A stretch of 14,642 nucleotides of DNA from an uncultured Clostridia bacterium (GTDB taxonomy: Bacteria > Bacillota > Clostridia > Oscillospirales > CAG-272), in assembly GCA_946615525.1 (NCBI GenBank), contig CAMOHW010000006.1:1-14642 (forward strand). The letters are read 5' to 3'. How positions within the stretch are numbered: the first letter of the stretch is position 1; each line of letters begins with the position of its first letter. Below the pieces are notes generated by a model. The model had not been told where the DNA came from, did no database searches, and was given only the letters and a program-made list of their open reading frames with translations. A program made the position numbers and the translations under genes. This document shows, piece after piece, positions 7,852-14,642 of the stretch.

Positions 7852-8928
7852 ATGTCCAAAAAAATTGACTTTACACGCTGGGCGGCAATTTTGGTTTGCC
7901 TTTGTGCCCTCTTTCTTTTGATTCGTTTTTTTGCCCTTCCCCTGTTGTCGGCAGTGCTTCCTTTTGTGCTTTCGGCGATACTGGTATCGTTTTTTTCGCC
8001 ACTCGCAGGCAAAACAGCGGCTTTTTTGCATTGGAAAAAGGAGGTTTGTGCGGTACTGTTTTTTCTTTTGTTTCTTGCAATGTTTTTGCTTTTGGGCGGG
8101 TTTGCACTTTCCCTTTTGATCCGCCAAGGGCAGGCGCTTCTTTCCGGTTGGCTTGCCGATTTGGGTTCCCCCTCCTCGTTTCTTTCCAAAGCCATAGACG
8201 CTTTGCGCCTACCCGCAGGGGAAGAAAGCGAACTTTTCCGCGCGCAACTCAAAACCATGCTGACCGATTTTGCCGGGCGCTTATTCGGAGAGCTTGCCGC
8301 GCGCCTGCCGGGATTTGCCGCCAAAATGATCTCCGGCATTCCCTCGGCAATTCTGTTTTTGGTGACAACCGTGTTTTCTGGCGTTTATTTCGCGGCAAGC
8401 GGTCCCCGGCTTTGGAAGCGCTTGCTATCCCGCCTGCCGAAAAAATATCAAAAAAACGCCGGAAACATCCGGGAGCAAGCAGAAACCATCTTTCAAAAAT
8501 ACATTCGCGCCTATTTCCTTTTGTTTTTACTTTCGTTTGCCGTTTTGTTTATCGGATTATGGATCCTCGGACGAAACTACGTCTTTTTGGCGGCGCTCTT
8601 GATCGCTTTGATCGATCTGTTGCCTTTTCTGGGAGTGGGCACTGTGCTGATCCCGTGGGCGATTTTGGAACTGCTTTGCCAAAACTATTTTCTTGGCTTT
8701 GGGCTTTTGATTTTGTGTCTTGCGGCAATGCTTGCACGCCAGATCGCCGAGCCGCACCTGATCGGCAAAACGCTGGGGATTCACCCTTTGCTCTCGCTTG
8801 CGGCAGGGTATGTGGGATGGAAACTGGCCGGAATTGCCGGACTTTTGCTTGGACCGATCCTGTTGCCGCTGGCGCGGTGGATTCTTTCTTTTTTCAAAGT
8901 TTTCGACTATAAAAGCGCAAAATATTAA
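7852..8928 (+). CDS. ytvI: AI-2E family permease, YtvI-like sporulation membrane protein
   Basis: This 358-aa protein is an integral membrane protein of the AI-2E/UPF0118 exporter superfamily. Two spans are in residues about 8-48, one near 64-90, one near 155-182, then a cytoplasmic amphipathic stretch, then four hydrophobic segments from about 219 to 345. Family hallmarks are DLLPFLGVGTVLIPWA (255-270), ARQIAEPHLIGKTLGIHPL (295-313) and the closing GLLLGPILLPLARW. Size, basic N-terminus and weak substrate-pore conservation fit the YtvI branch that in Firmicutes is annotated as sporulation integral membrane protein, though no biochemical role is settled. The start is supported by CAGGAG eight bases before ATG. 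It is divergent from the cyclophilin gene and ends in its own terminator. I see no clear sigma-A promoter in the 149-base gap in this direction, which would fit a sporulation sigma factor but proves nothing. Confidence 0.83.
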   Translation: MSKKIDFTRWAAILVCLCALFLLIRFFALPLLSAVLPFVLSAILVSFFSPLAGKTAAFLHWKKEVCAVLFFLLFLAMFLLLGGFALSLLIRQGQALLSGWLADLGSPSSFLSKAIDALRLPAGEESELFRAQLKTMLTDFAGRLFGELAARLPGFAAKMISGIPSAILFLVTTVFSGVYFAASGPRLWKRLLSRLPKKYQKNAGNIREQAETIFQKYIRAYFLLFLLSFAVLFIGLWILGRNYVFLAALLIALIDLLPFLGVGTVLIPWAILELLCQNYFLGFGLLILCLAAMLARQIAEPHLIGKTLGIHPLLSLAAGYVGWKLAGIAGLLLGPILLPLARWILSFFKVFDYKSAKY

Positions 8929-8958
8929 GAAAAGAAGCGGATTTCCCGCTTCTTTTTT
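8929..8958 (+). terminator. Intrinsic terminator after the YtvI-like gene
   Basis: The stem AAAGAAGCGG (8931-8940) pairs with CCGCTTCTTT (8946-8955) around a five-base loop and continues into a T-run up to 8958. On the opposite strand the T-run is interrupted, so it is a weaker terminator for the convergent gene ending at 8984. Confidence 0.9.
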
Positions 8959-8983
8959 ATAACGAAAACAATTCTTATTCTAA

Positions 8984-10252
8984 TTATTCTTTCTTTTTAC
9001 AGAGTTCACGCAAAACGGAAAGAGCGCGGTCAAGCCCGCCGACCTCGTCAATGATCCCGTAGCGCACCGCCTCGTCGCCTTCCAGGATTGAGCCGCAATC
9101 GGTGGCGATCTGGTCGGGGCGCATCATCAGCTCGTGAATGATCTCCGGTTTTGCCTTGGAATGGGAACAGATGAACTTGGTAATGCGTTCCTGCATTTCG
9201 CTCATATAGCGGAAGGATTGCGGAACACCGATGACCATACCGCTCACCCGCACCGGGTGAATGGTCATGGTCGCGCTTGGGACAATGAGCGAGTAGTCCG
9301 CCGCCGTTGCCAACGGAACACCAATAGAGTGTCCGCCACCCAATACCAGCGAAACGGTGGGCTTGGTCATGGAGGCGATCATCTCTGCAATGGCAAGCCC
9401 GGCTTCCACGTCGCCGCCCATGGTATTCAAGATGACGAGCAAACCATCTACGCGGTCATCTTCCTCAATCGAAACCAGGGTTGGAATGATATGCTCGTAT
9501 TTGGTTGCCTTTTGTTCCTCCGGCAATAGCGAATGCCCCTCGATTTGCCCGATGATGGAAATGCAATGGAACTGCTCGCGGTCGTTACCCATGGGCGTGT
9601 TGCCGTATTCGGGATCGGAGATCCAACCGCAAAGCTCGCCGTCACGGTAGAACTGTGCGCCTGTTTCGCCTTGTTTTTTCGCGCCCTCTGTGTGTTTGGC
9701 GCGGAGATGGGATGGCTTTTTCAAGTTTTTTTGTTCATTCAGCACTTCCGGCCGCACAGGTGCTTCCGGCAGTGGCGGTGTGCGGCGGCGCACCGGAATA
9801 TCCATACCCCCTGCCACCGAACGCGAGGGAAGGCGAAAACTTTGGTGCCCGAACGGGTTGATTTTTGCCCGTTGGTAGATGCGATCTTGAAGCGCGGAAG
9901 GATCTACGTCAAAATCCTCTCCCTCCATATCTTTTGGGAAATGCGGCGCAAGTTTCGGGTTTTCCGAACGGGATGGTGCGGAAAAATCGGGGAGCGGCGT
10001 TGCGATTTCCGGCACGCGACTTGGCGTGATCTCGGCCTCCGGTAGTTCGCCAACACCAAAGGCTGCGCTCTGCGGCAACCGCTTTCGGCGGCGAGGGTTT
10101 TTGGCTATGCTTTCGTCGCATTCGGGCGGATCCTCAATGATGGTCGGGTTGGGGTCATAGCCCACTTTTGCAAGTGGGGAGAGTTGCTCGCTTTTTCTCG
10201 GTCTTCCGCGCCGGCGGGGCAGATGAGTTGAACTTTGCGGATGCGTTTGCAA
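8984..10252 (-). CDS. tepA: TepA-like ClpP-fold serine protease with AT-hook-bearing N-terminal extension
   Basis: This 422-aa protein has two parts. Residues about 198-420 are a ClpP/crotonase-fold domain of the TepA (translocation-enhancing protein) family: SIIGQIEGH, TKYEHIIP, LLVILNTMGGDVEAGLAIAEMI, then GGGHSIGVP with presumed nucleophile S309, MTIHPVR with H332, and GIIDEVGGLDRAL near the end; D380 is a candidate third residue. Residues 1-197 are Pro/Arg/Ser/Glu-rich and probably disordered, with a basic PRRRGRPRK (12-20) matching an AT-hook core RGRP, and a second cluster NPRRRKRLP. TepA proteins are normally about 230-250 aa, so this extension is unusual. No signal peptide is visible. 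The start is a TTG at 10250-10252 supported by GAAAGGAG eight bases upstream. Proposed roles in Bacillus concern processing of membrane or signal peptides; the extension suggests a nucleoid link here. Confidence 0.87.
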   Translation of the reverse strand: MQTHPQSSTHLPRRRGRPRKSEQLSPLAKVGYDPNPTIIEDPPECDESIAKNPRRRKRLPQSAAFGVGELPEAEITPSRVPEIATPLPDFSAPSRSENPKLAPHFPKDMEGEDFDVDPSALQDRIYQRAKINPFGHQSFRLPSRSVAGGMDIPVRRRTPPLPEAPVRPEVLNEQKNLKKPSHLRAKHTEGAKKQGETGAQFYRDGELCGWISDPEYGNTPMGNDREQFHCISIIGQIEGHSLLPEEQKATKYEHIIPTLVSIEEDDRVDGLLVILNTMGGDVEAGLAIAEMIASMTKPTVSLVLGGGHSIGVPLATAADYSLIVPSATMTIHPVRVSGMVIGVPQSFRYMSEMQERITKFICSHSKAKPEIIHELMMRPDQIATDCGSILEGDEAVRYGIIDEVGGLDRALSVLRELCKKKE

Positions 10253-10343
10253 GATAAGATCTCCTTTCTCGGTGAATATTTCCTGTTTTCAGTATGGACA
10301 GAAAAATTTTCTTTTATGTAACCGATTTTGTGAAAAAAATATC

Positions 10344-10372
10344 TTTACAAATAATATAAAAAATGATATAAT
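10344..10372 (+). promoter_or_regulatory. Sigma-A promoter of the pduL operon
   Basis: The -35 TTTACA (10344-10349) has one mismatch, the -10 TATAAT (10367-10372) is perfect, and the spacer is exactly 17 bases. The transcript should start near 10379-10380, leaving an untranslated leader of about 53 bases. Confidence 0.87.
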
Positions 10373-10382
10373 AAATGCGTAT

Positions 10383-10395
10383 GGGCATTTTGCCC
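10383..10395 (+). other. Stem-loop at the extreme 5' end of the pduL transcript
   Basis: GGGCA (10383-10387) pairs with TGCCC (10391-10395) across a three-base loop. It begins only about four bases after the predicted transcription start, the position at which a 5'-terminal hairpin commonly protects an mRNA from RppH/RNase J attack. Not a terminator (no T-run). The function is inferred. Confidence 0.4.
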
Positions 10396-10432
10396 CAAGC
10401 AAAATCTTGGAAGGAAAGGTTTGATACAAAAA

Positions 10433-11008
10433 ATGGAAAACAAAGTTTTGGTGGAAACCTCTGCAAGACACATTCACCTGACTGCCGAAGCCGTTGAGAT
10501 CCTCTATGGTAAGGGCGCAGAGCTGACTGTGAAAAAAATGTTGAGTCAGCCCGGGCAGTTTGCCTGCGGAAACGAAAAAATCACCCTGGTAGGACCCAAA
10601 GGCACACTTTCGGTCAGCGTGCTTGGCCCTGTGCGGAAAGCCAACCAGGTCGAACTCTCCTATACCGATGCACGCGCGCTCGGTCTTTCGGGCGTTCCTG
10701 TGCGCGAAAGCGGAGATGTTGCCGGAACCCCCGGTATTAAAATGGTAGGTCCTGCCGGTGAATTGGAAATTGCCGAAGGCGTGATGATTGCAAAGCGGCA
10801 CATCCACTTCCACACCAAAGACGCCGAAGCATTTGGCGTAAAGGACAAGCAAATCGTCAGCGTGAAGGTCGGCACCGACCGTCCGGTCATTTTTGAAGAT
10901 GTTGTTTGCCGCGTGAGCGATAATTTTGCGCTGGCTATGCACATTGACACCGACGAATGCAATGCCGCCGGCGCGTTTGGCACCGTTTTTGGCGAAGTGA
11001 TCAAATAA
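10433..11008 (+). CDS. pduL: Phosphate propanoyltransferase/phosphotransacylase, PduL type
   Basis: This 191-aa protein transfers an acyl group between CoA and phosphate, giving acyl-phosphate (acetyl- or propanoyl-phosphate) for ATP formation by an acyl kinase. PduL-type zinc ligands are visible: H13 and H15 in SARHIHL, H123 and H125 in KRHIHF, and H170 in MHIDTDECNA, which carries the conserved C-terminal motif. It contains both beta-barrel halves of the family and no N-terminal encapsulation peptide, so it is a soluble housekeeping-type enzyme and not a microcompartment cargo. Start choice is uncertain: a TTG at 10421 has AAGGA at better distance, while the ATG at 10433 gives the family-like N-terminus M-E-N-K-V-L-V-E-T; I chose the ATG. 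It is the first gene of an operon with two Fe-S-related genes 34 bases downstream. Confidence 0.93.
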   Translation: MENKVLVETSARHIHLTAEAVEILYGKGAELTVKKMLSQPGQFACGNEKITLVGPKGTLSVSVLGPVRKANQVELSYTDARALGLSGVPVRESGDVAGTPGIKMVGPAGELEIAEGVMIAKRHIHFHTKDAEAFGVKDKQIVSVKVGTDRPVIFEDVVCRVSDNFALAMHIDTDECNAAGAFGTVFGEVIK

Positions 11009-11042
11009 TTCTGAAAAATAAATATTGAAGGAGATCAAAAAC

Positions 11043-11768
11043 ATGAGCAATGTCAGTGAATGCCCTTACGCCATGAGTGCGGAAGTGCAGGGTCAACTTG
11101 CCGTTACCAAGGGCTGTGACCACGGTCCGGCTCCGCTGCCCGAAGAAGGCAAATGGATCCAGGCAAAACAAATTACCGATATTTCGGGTTACACCCACGG
11201 TATCGGCTGGTGCGCTCCGCAACAGGGCGCCTGCAAACTTTCCCTGAACGTCAAAAACGGCGTCATTGAGGAAGCATTGGTGGAAACCATTGGTTGTTCG
11301 GGTATGACCCACTCCGCCGCAATGGCATCCGAGATCCTGCCCGGCAAAACCATTCTGGAAGCGCTGAACACCGACCTGGTTTGCGACGCGATCAACACCG
11401 CTATGCGCGAGTTGTTCCTGCAAATCGTTTACGGTCGCACCCAGTCCGCGTTCTCGGAAGGGGGTCTCGTCATTGGCGCGGGTCTGGAAGACCTGGGCAA
11501 GGGCGCAAGAAGCATGGTTGGTACCATGTACGGCACACGTGAAAAAGGCGTGCGCTACCTGGAAATGACCGAGGGCTACTGCACCCGTATGGCGCTGGAC
11601 GCAAACAATGAAGTGATTGGCTACGAGTTCGTATCCCTGGGCAAAATGACCGACTTCATCAAAAAAGGTCTTACCCCCAACGAAGCATACGAGAAATCCA
11701 TTGGTCACTACGGCAGATTCTCGAAAGAAGACGGCGCGGTCAAATACATTGACCCGCGCAAAGAGTAA
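11043..11768 (+). CDS. NifU-like iron-sulfur cluster scaffold protein paired with GGGtGRT protein
   Basis: This 241-aa protein resembles the N-terminal scaffold domain of NifU/IscU. The region WCAPQQGACKLSLNVKNGVI (56-75) followed by VETIGCSGMTHSAAMASEIL (80-99) and GKTILEAL matches the NifU order of Cys-containing turn, beta hairpin, GC-S/A helix and G-K-T/S helix. Candidate cluster cysteines are C57, C64, C85, C114 and C180; C7 and C25 lie in an extra N-terminal segment. Compared with IscU (about 130 aa) it has an extra N-terminus and a C-terminal domain of about 100 residues (YLEMTEGYCTRMALDANNEVI and onward). The start at 11043 is set by GAAGGAGAT about seven bases upstream. It is 14 bases before the GGGtGRT gene; these two families are commonly adjacent, and I know of no established function for the pair. 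No cysteine desulfurase gene is in the window. Confidence 0.85.
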   Translation: MSNVSECPYAMSAEVQGQLAVTKGCDHGPAPLPEEGKWIQAKQITDISGYTHGIGWCAPQQGACKLSLNVKNGVIEEALVETIGCSGMTHSAAMASEILPGKTILEALNTDLVCDAINTAMRELFLQIVYGRTQSAFSEGGLVIGAGLEDLGKGARSMVGTMYGTREKGVRYLEMTEGYCTRMALDANNEVIGYEFVSLGKMTDFIKKGLTPNEAYEKSIGHYGRFSKEDGAVKYIDPRKE

Positions 11769-11782
11769 GGAGGAACGCGCAC

Positions 11783-12796
11783 ATGGCACAGTTTGAAGGT
11801 TACGAAAGACGCGAAGCAAAGATCCTTGGCGTTTTGAAACAATACGGCATTTCCTCCATTGACGAATGCAAAAAGATTTGCGACGATAAGGGCATTGACC
11901 CCTATACCATCGTCCAGGAAACCCAGCCCATCTGCTTTGAGAACGCAAAATGGGCTTACACGGTTGGCGCCGCAATCGCCATCAAAGAGGCGGAGCGCAC
12001 CGGCGATAAATCCGCCGCAACCGCCGCCGCAAACATCGGTGTCGGTCTGCAGAGTTTCTGCATTCCCGGCTCGGTTGCCGAAAACCGCAAGGTTGGCTTG
12101 GGCCACGGAAACCTGGGCAAAATGCTGCTCTCCGAAGAGACCGAATGCTTCTGCTTCTTGGCAGGACACGAGTCCTTTGCCGCCGCAGAGGGCGCGATTA
12201 AGATTGCATTGAATGCAAACAAGGTGCGCACCAAACCCCTGCGCGTCATCCTCAACGGTCTTGGCAAGGATGCGGCTTATATCATCTCCCGCATCAACGG
12301 CTTTACCTACTGCAAAACCGAGTTTGATCCCTACACCGAAACGGTGAAAGTAACCGAGCGCAAGCCCTTCTCCAACGGTCCGCGCGCAAAGGTCAACTGC
12401 TACGGAGCTGACAATGTTCCCGAAGGCGTTGCCATTATGAAACTGGAAAACGTTGGCGTTTCCATTACCGGTAACTCCACCAACCCGACCAGATTCCAGC
12501 ACCCCGTTGCCGGCACCTACAAGAAATGGTGTGTAGAAAACGGTGTTAAATACTTCTCTGTCGCATCCGGTGGCGGAACGGGACGCACCCTGCACCCCGA
12601 CAACATGGCAGCCGGTCCTTCCAGCTACGGTATGACCGATACCATGGGCAGAATGCACTCCGACGCACAGTTTGCCGGTTCTTCCAGCGTTCCTGCACAC
12701 GTCGAAATGATGGGCCTGATCGGCGCCGGAAACAACCCGATGGTTGGTATGACGGTTGCCGTTGCAGTTGCCGTTCAGGAAGCGTTGCAGAAATAA
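11783..12796 (+). CDS. GGGtGRT family protein, function unknown
   Basis: This 337-aa protein contains the family-defining motif SGGGTGRTLHPDNMAAGPSS (262-281), followed by YGMTDTMGRMH. Other strongly patterned parts are the N-terminal helical segment with C29 and C33, an Ala-rich helix (TAAANIGVGLQSFCIPGS), GLGHGNLGKMLL, ECFCFLAGHES (C122, C124) and a Gly-rich C-terminus GLIGAGNNPMVGMTVAVAVAV. There is no signal peptide and the hydrophobic end looks like a buried helix, so a cytoplasmic protein is likely. Nine cysteines in 337 residues and the fixed partnership with a NifU-like scaffold suggest Fe-S chemistry; the glycine loop could bind a nucleotide or phosphate. These are inferences. Start supported by AAGGAGG ten bases upstream. 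Last gene of the operon, ending in tandem terminators. Confidence 0.9.
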   Translation: MAQFEGYERREAKILGVLKQYGISSIDECKKICDDKGIDPYTIVQETQPICFENAKWAYTVGAAIAIKEAERTGDKSAATAAANIGVGLQSFCIPGSVAENRKVGLGHGNLGKMLLSEETECFCFLAGHESFAAAEGAIKIALNANKVRTKPLRVILNGLGKDAAYIISRINGFTYCKTEFDPYTETVKVTERKPFSNGPRAKVNCYGADNVPEGVAIMKLENVGVSITGNSTNPTRFQHPVAGTYKKWCVENGVKYFSVASGGGTGRTLHPDNMAAGPSSYGMTDTMGRMHSDAQFAGSSSVPAHVEMMGLIGAGNNPMVGMTVAVAVAVQEALQK

Positions 12797-12807
12797 GATA
12801 TTCCAAC

Positions 12808-12842
12808 AAAAAGGCGTTCACCCGTTGGGTGAACGCCTTTTT
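12808..12842. terminator. Strong bidirectional intrinsic terminator after the GGGtGRT gene
   Basis: AAAAAGGCGTTCACCC (12808-12823) is perfectly complementary to GGGTGAACGCCTTTTT (12827-12842) around GTT. A/T-runs on both sides let it act on the pduL operon and on the convergent dnaJ-prmA transcript. Confidence 0.95.
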
Positions 12843-12867
12843 CACGCGCAGATGGTGCGTGTTTTTT
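12843..12867 (+). terminator. Second, tandem terminator for the pduL operon
   Basis: CACGCGC (12843-12849) pairs with GTGCGTG (12855-12861, one G-U pair) around AGATG and is followed by six T. It begins directly after the first terminator and its T-run overlaps the prmA stop codon on the other strand. Confidence 0.6.
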
Positions 12868-13816
12868 ATGCTTTTTGAACGGCGAGCGCACACCAACCGT
12901 TCTCGGTAGGTTGGTCGATCACACGATAGCCGTATTTGGTAAAGCAATTCTTTACGTCGTCGGCGCGCTCGTTGATGATGCCCGAAGCAAGCAACACCGT
13001 CTTCTCGTCCATCAGCGGCGAGAGGTCGGGGATCATGCGAATGATGATGTCGGCAACAAGGTTTGCGCAAATCAGATCATAGGGCTGTTTCTTCACTCCG
13101 CGCAAAAGATCGGATTGCCCGCAATGAATGTTGGTCAATCCACTTTCCCGCACATTCTCGGTGGCAACGCGCACCGCCATATGGTCAATGTCATAGGCAA
13201 AACACTCGCCCGCGCCGAGTTTGGAAGCGCAGATTGCCAGAATGCCGCTGCCGGTCCCAACGTCCAACATTTTGCAGCCGGGTTTGGTATAGTTTTCCAA
13301 AAGCCCGATGATCAGGCGCGTGGTTTCGTGCGTTCCGGTTCCAAACGCCATGCCCGGATCCATGCGCACGATCAGGTCGTCCGGCTTTGCCCGGTATTGT
13401 TCCCAAGCCGGAACAATGACCAGCCGCTTGCCGACGCGCAGGGGCTTGTAATAAGCTTTCCATGCATTTGCCCAGTCTTCTTCCCGCACGCCCACGGTTT
13501 CCATTTTGATAGGGTTCAATCCGTCCGCCGAAAAGCGCTCGCGCAAAAATGTCATACACTCAAGAACACTCCGCTCCGCCGGCAGGTAAACCGAAACCGA
13601 GGCAATGGTCTTATCGGCATTGAGGATGGATTCGTCGATCAAGTCGCCGTAGCAGGTTTTTAAGTCAATGTCACTGTAATCCTCAATTTGCAGATTATTG
13701 GAAACCATGCTCATAATTGCCGTCAGCCGGTCCAGCTCGGCAAGCGGAACCGTCACGCGGATCTGCGTCCAATCGGTAACCGTTCCATAGTCGCCGCAAA
13801 GATAATCTTTATCCAT
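12866..13816 (-). CDS. prmA: Ribosomal protein L11 methyltransferase
   Basis: This 316-aa SAM-dependent enzyme methylates ribosomal protein L11. The N-terminal substrate domain (about 1-110) is followed by the PrmA signature DPGMAFGTGTHETT (153-166), SAM motif I MLDVGTGSGILAI (183-195), the acidic loop YDID (208-211) and the motif IV region LICANLVADI (248-257). Length matches the family. The start follows the dnaJ stop by 15 bases; the ribosome site is weak (CGGAAAC), so translation may depend on coupling to dnaJ. The dnaJ-prmA order is a frequent Firmicute arrangement. Its stop lies against the tandem terminators of the convergent pduL operon. No unusual residues seen. Confidence 0.95.
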   Translation of the reverse strand: MDKDYLCGDYGTVTDWTQIRVTVPLAELDRLTAIMSMVSNNLQIEDYSDIDLKTCYGDLIDESILNADKTIASVSVYLPAERSVLECMTFLRERFSADGLNPIKMETVGVREEDWANAWKAYYKPLRVGKRLVIVPAWEQYRAKPDDLIVRMDPGMAFGTGTHETTRLIIGLLENYTKPGCKMLDVGTGSGILAICASKLGAGECFAYDIDHMAVRVATENVRESGLTNIHCGQSDLLRGVKKQPYDLICANLVADIIIRMIPDLSPLMDEKTVLLASGIINERADDVKNCFTKYGYRVIDQPTENGWCALAVQKA

Positions 13817-13831
13817 TTTTTGTTTCCGTCT

Positions 13832-14642
13832 TTATCCGAAGATTTTTTTGAAAAAGCTTTTGCGCTTGGTATAATTGCTTTCTCCGCAACTATCGGCAAA
13901 GGTCTTCATTGCCGCCTTTTGTTTTTCGTTGAGTCCTTTGGGGATCTCCACATTGACGCGGAAGACCAGGTCGCCACGGCGGTTTGCATTGTTGATATAG
14001 GGAATGCCCTTGCCGCGCAAGGTAAAGGTGGTGCCGGACTGCGTTCCCTCGGGAATGGTGTATTTGACATTGCCTTCCAGCGTAGGAACCTCGATCTCGG
14101 CACCCAGCGTTGCCTCGGCAACCGTCAGCGGCACGTCGCAGGTCAGGGTTACACCACGGCGCTCAAACACCGCGTGCGGCTTGACCGAAACACCAATAAT
14201 CAAATCTCCCGTGGGTCCGCCGTTTTTGCCGTCGCATCCCTGGCCGCGCAGAGCGATCCGCTCGCCGTTATCAATGCCCGCGGGAATGGAAACGGTGAGT
14301 TTTTTGTTCTCGCGGATCATACCGCTTCCGCGGCACTTCTGGCAAGGCGTTTTGATGATCTTGCCGGTCCCGTGGCACGCTTCGCAAGTTGCTGTGCTTT
14401 GAAATGCCATGCCGCCCATCCGCTGAACGCGCTTGACCTGTCCCGAGCCATGACAAGCCGAACAAGTTTCGGCTTGTGTTCCCGGCGCGGCACCTGTTCC
14501 GCGGCAATCCGGGCAACGGCAAATGCGATTGTAAGTAATATCCTTTTTGACGCCGAATGCGGCTTCCTCAAACGAAATGCCGACATTAACGCCAATATCC
14601 TCGCCCTGTTGGGGGCCGTTTCTGCGTCTGCCGCCGCCAAAG
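13832..14642 (-). CDS. dnaJ: Chaperone protein DnaJ, 3' part
   Basis: The minus-strand frame is open to the window edge, giving about 269 C-terminal residues of DnaJ; the J-domain with HPD lies outside. It starts in the Gly-rich linker (FGGG), then the GEDIGVNVGISFEEAAFG strand and the zinc-binding region with all four CxxCxGxG repeats (CPDCRGTG, CSACHGSG, CEACHGTG, CQKCRGSG), so it is a type I DnaJ. Two substrate-binding beta domains follow (VSIPAGIDNGERIALRGQG, then GDLIIGVSVKPH and LRGKGIP), ending with a short basic tail FFKKIFG. As DnaK co-chaperone it delivers unfolded substrates. The Met at 14417-14419 is internal. prmA follows within 15 bases, probably in the same transcript. Confidence 0.97.
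   Translation of the reverse strand, partial: FGGGRRRNGPQQGEDIGVNVGISFEEAAFGVKKDITYNRICRCPDCRGTGAAPGTQAETCSACHGSGQVKRVQRMGGMAFQSTATCEACHGTGKIIKTPCQKCRGSGMIRENKKLTVSIPAGIDNGERIALRGQGCDGKNGGPTGDLIIGVSVKPHAVFERRGVTLTCDVPLTVAEATLGAEIEVPTLEGNVKYTIPEGTQSGTTFTLRGKGIPYINNANRRGDLVFRVNVEIPKGLNEKQKAAMKTFADSCGESNYTKRKSFFKKIFG

Noticed and set aside
7896..8912. Plus-strand open frame of 338 codons in another frame inside the YtvI-like gene
   Set aside because: The translation is Arg/Cys/Phe-rich without pattern, while the main frame gives a clear multi-span permease with family motifs and a ribosome site.
12875..13663. Plus-strand open frame of 262 codons opposite prmA
   Set aside because: It is antisense to a complete PrmA with all methyltransferase motifs, has no ribosome site, and would begin right after two plus-strand terminators.

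Overview
The window looks like chromosome from an anaerobic, spore-forming Firmicute of class Clostridia, probably a gut Oscillospirales-type lineage. The evidence is a ferredoxin-linked 2-oxoacid oxidoreductase, a YtvI-type sporulation membrane protein, a TepA-type protease, strong AGGAGG ribosome binding sites and consensus sigma-A promoters. The genus assignment is inference. The DNA has medium GC and many long antisense open frames that are codon-bias shadows. I see no rRNA, tRNA, CRISPR array, transposase or phage module.

Layout. (1) 1-4260, plus strand: a tight operon with the end of the alpha subunit, then beta and gamma subunits of a branched-chain 2-oxoacid:ferredoxin oxidoreductase, then a branched-chain aminotransferase (ilvE) and an NADP-type glutamate dehydrogenase (gdhA). 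Together they form a closed route between valine/leucine/isoleucine and branched acyl-CoAs, with nitrogen passing through glutamate. It ends in three consecutive hairpins, the last a shared bidirectional terminator. (2) 4408-5432, minus strand: three small membrane proteins of unknown function (136, about 95 and 81 aa) behind a perfect TTGACA-17-TATAAT promoter. They are divergent from a small XRE-type regulator (5580-5888). (3) 5936-7702, minus strand: a membrane-anchored cyclophilin-type peptidyl-prolyl isomerase followed by a glycine-rich two-helix membrane protein of unknown function, again behind a consensus promoter. (4) 7852-8928, plus strand: a YtvI/AI-2E family permease. (5) 8984-10252, minus strand: a TepA/ClpP-fold protein with an unusual disordered N-terminal extension of about 200 residues carrying an AT-hook-like motif. 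(6) 10433-12796, plus strand: phosphotransacylase PduL, a NifU-like Fe-S scaffold protein and a GGGtGRT family protein, with promoter and tandem terminators. (7) 12866-14642, minus strand: the 3' part of dnaJ followed by prmA, a common chaperone/translation arrangement.

The best candidates for undescribed biology are the NifU-like/GGGtGRT pair coupled to pduL, the small membrane-protein operon with its divergent regulator, and the AT-hook-bearing TepA. The metabolic and housekeeping genes are confident calls.
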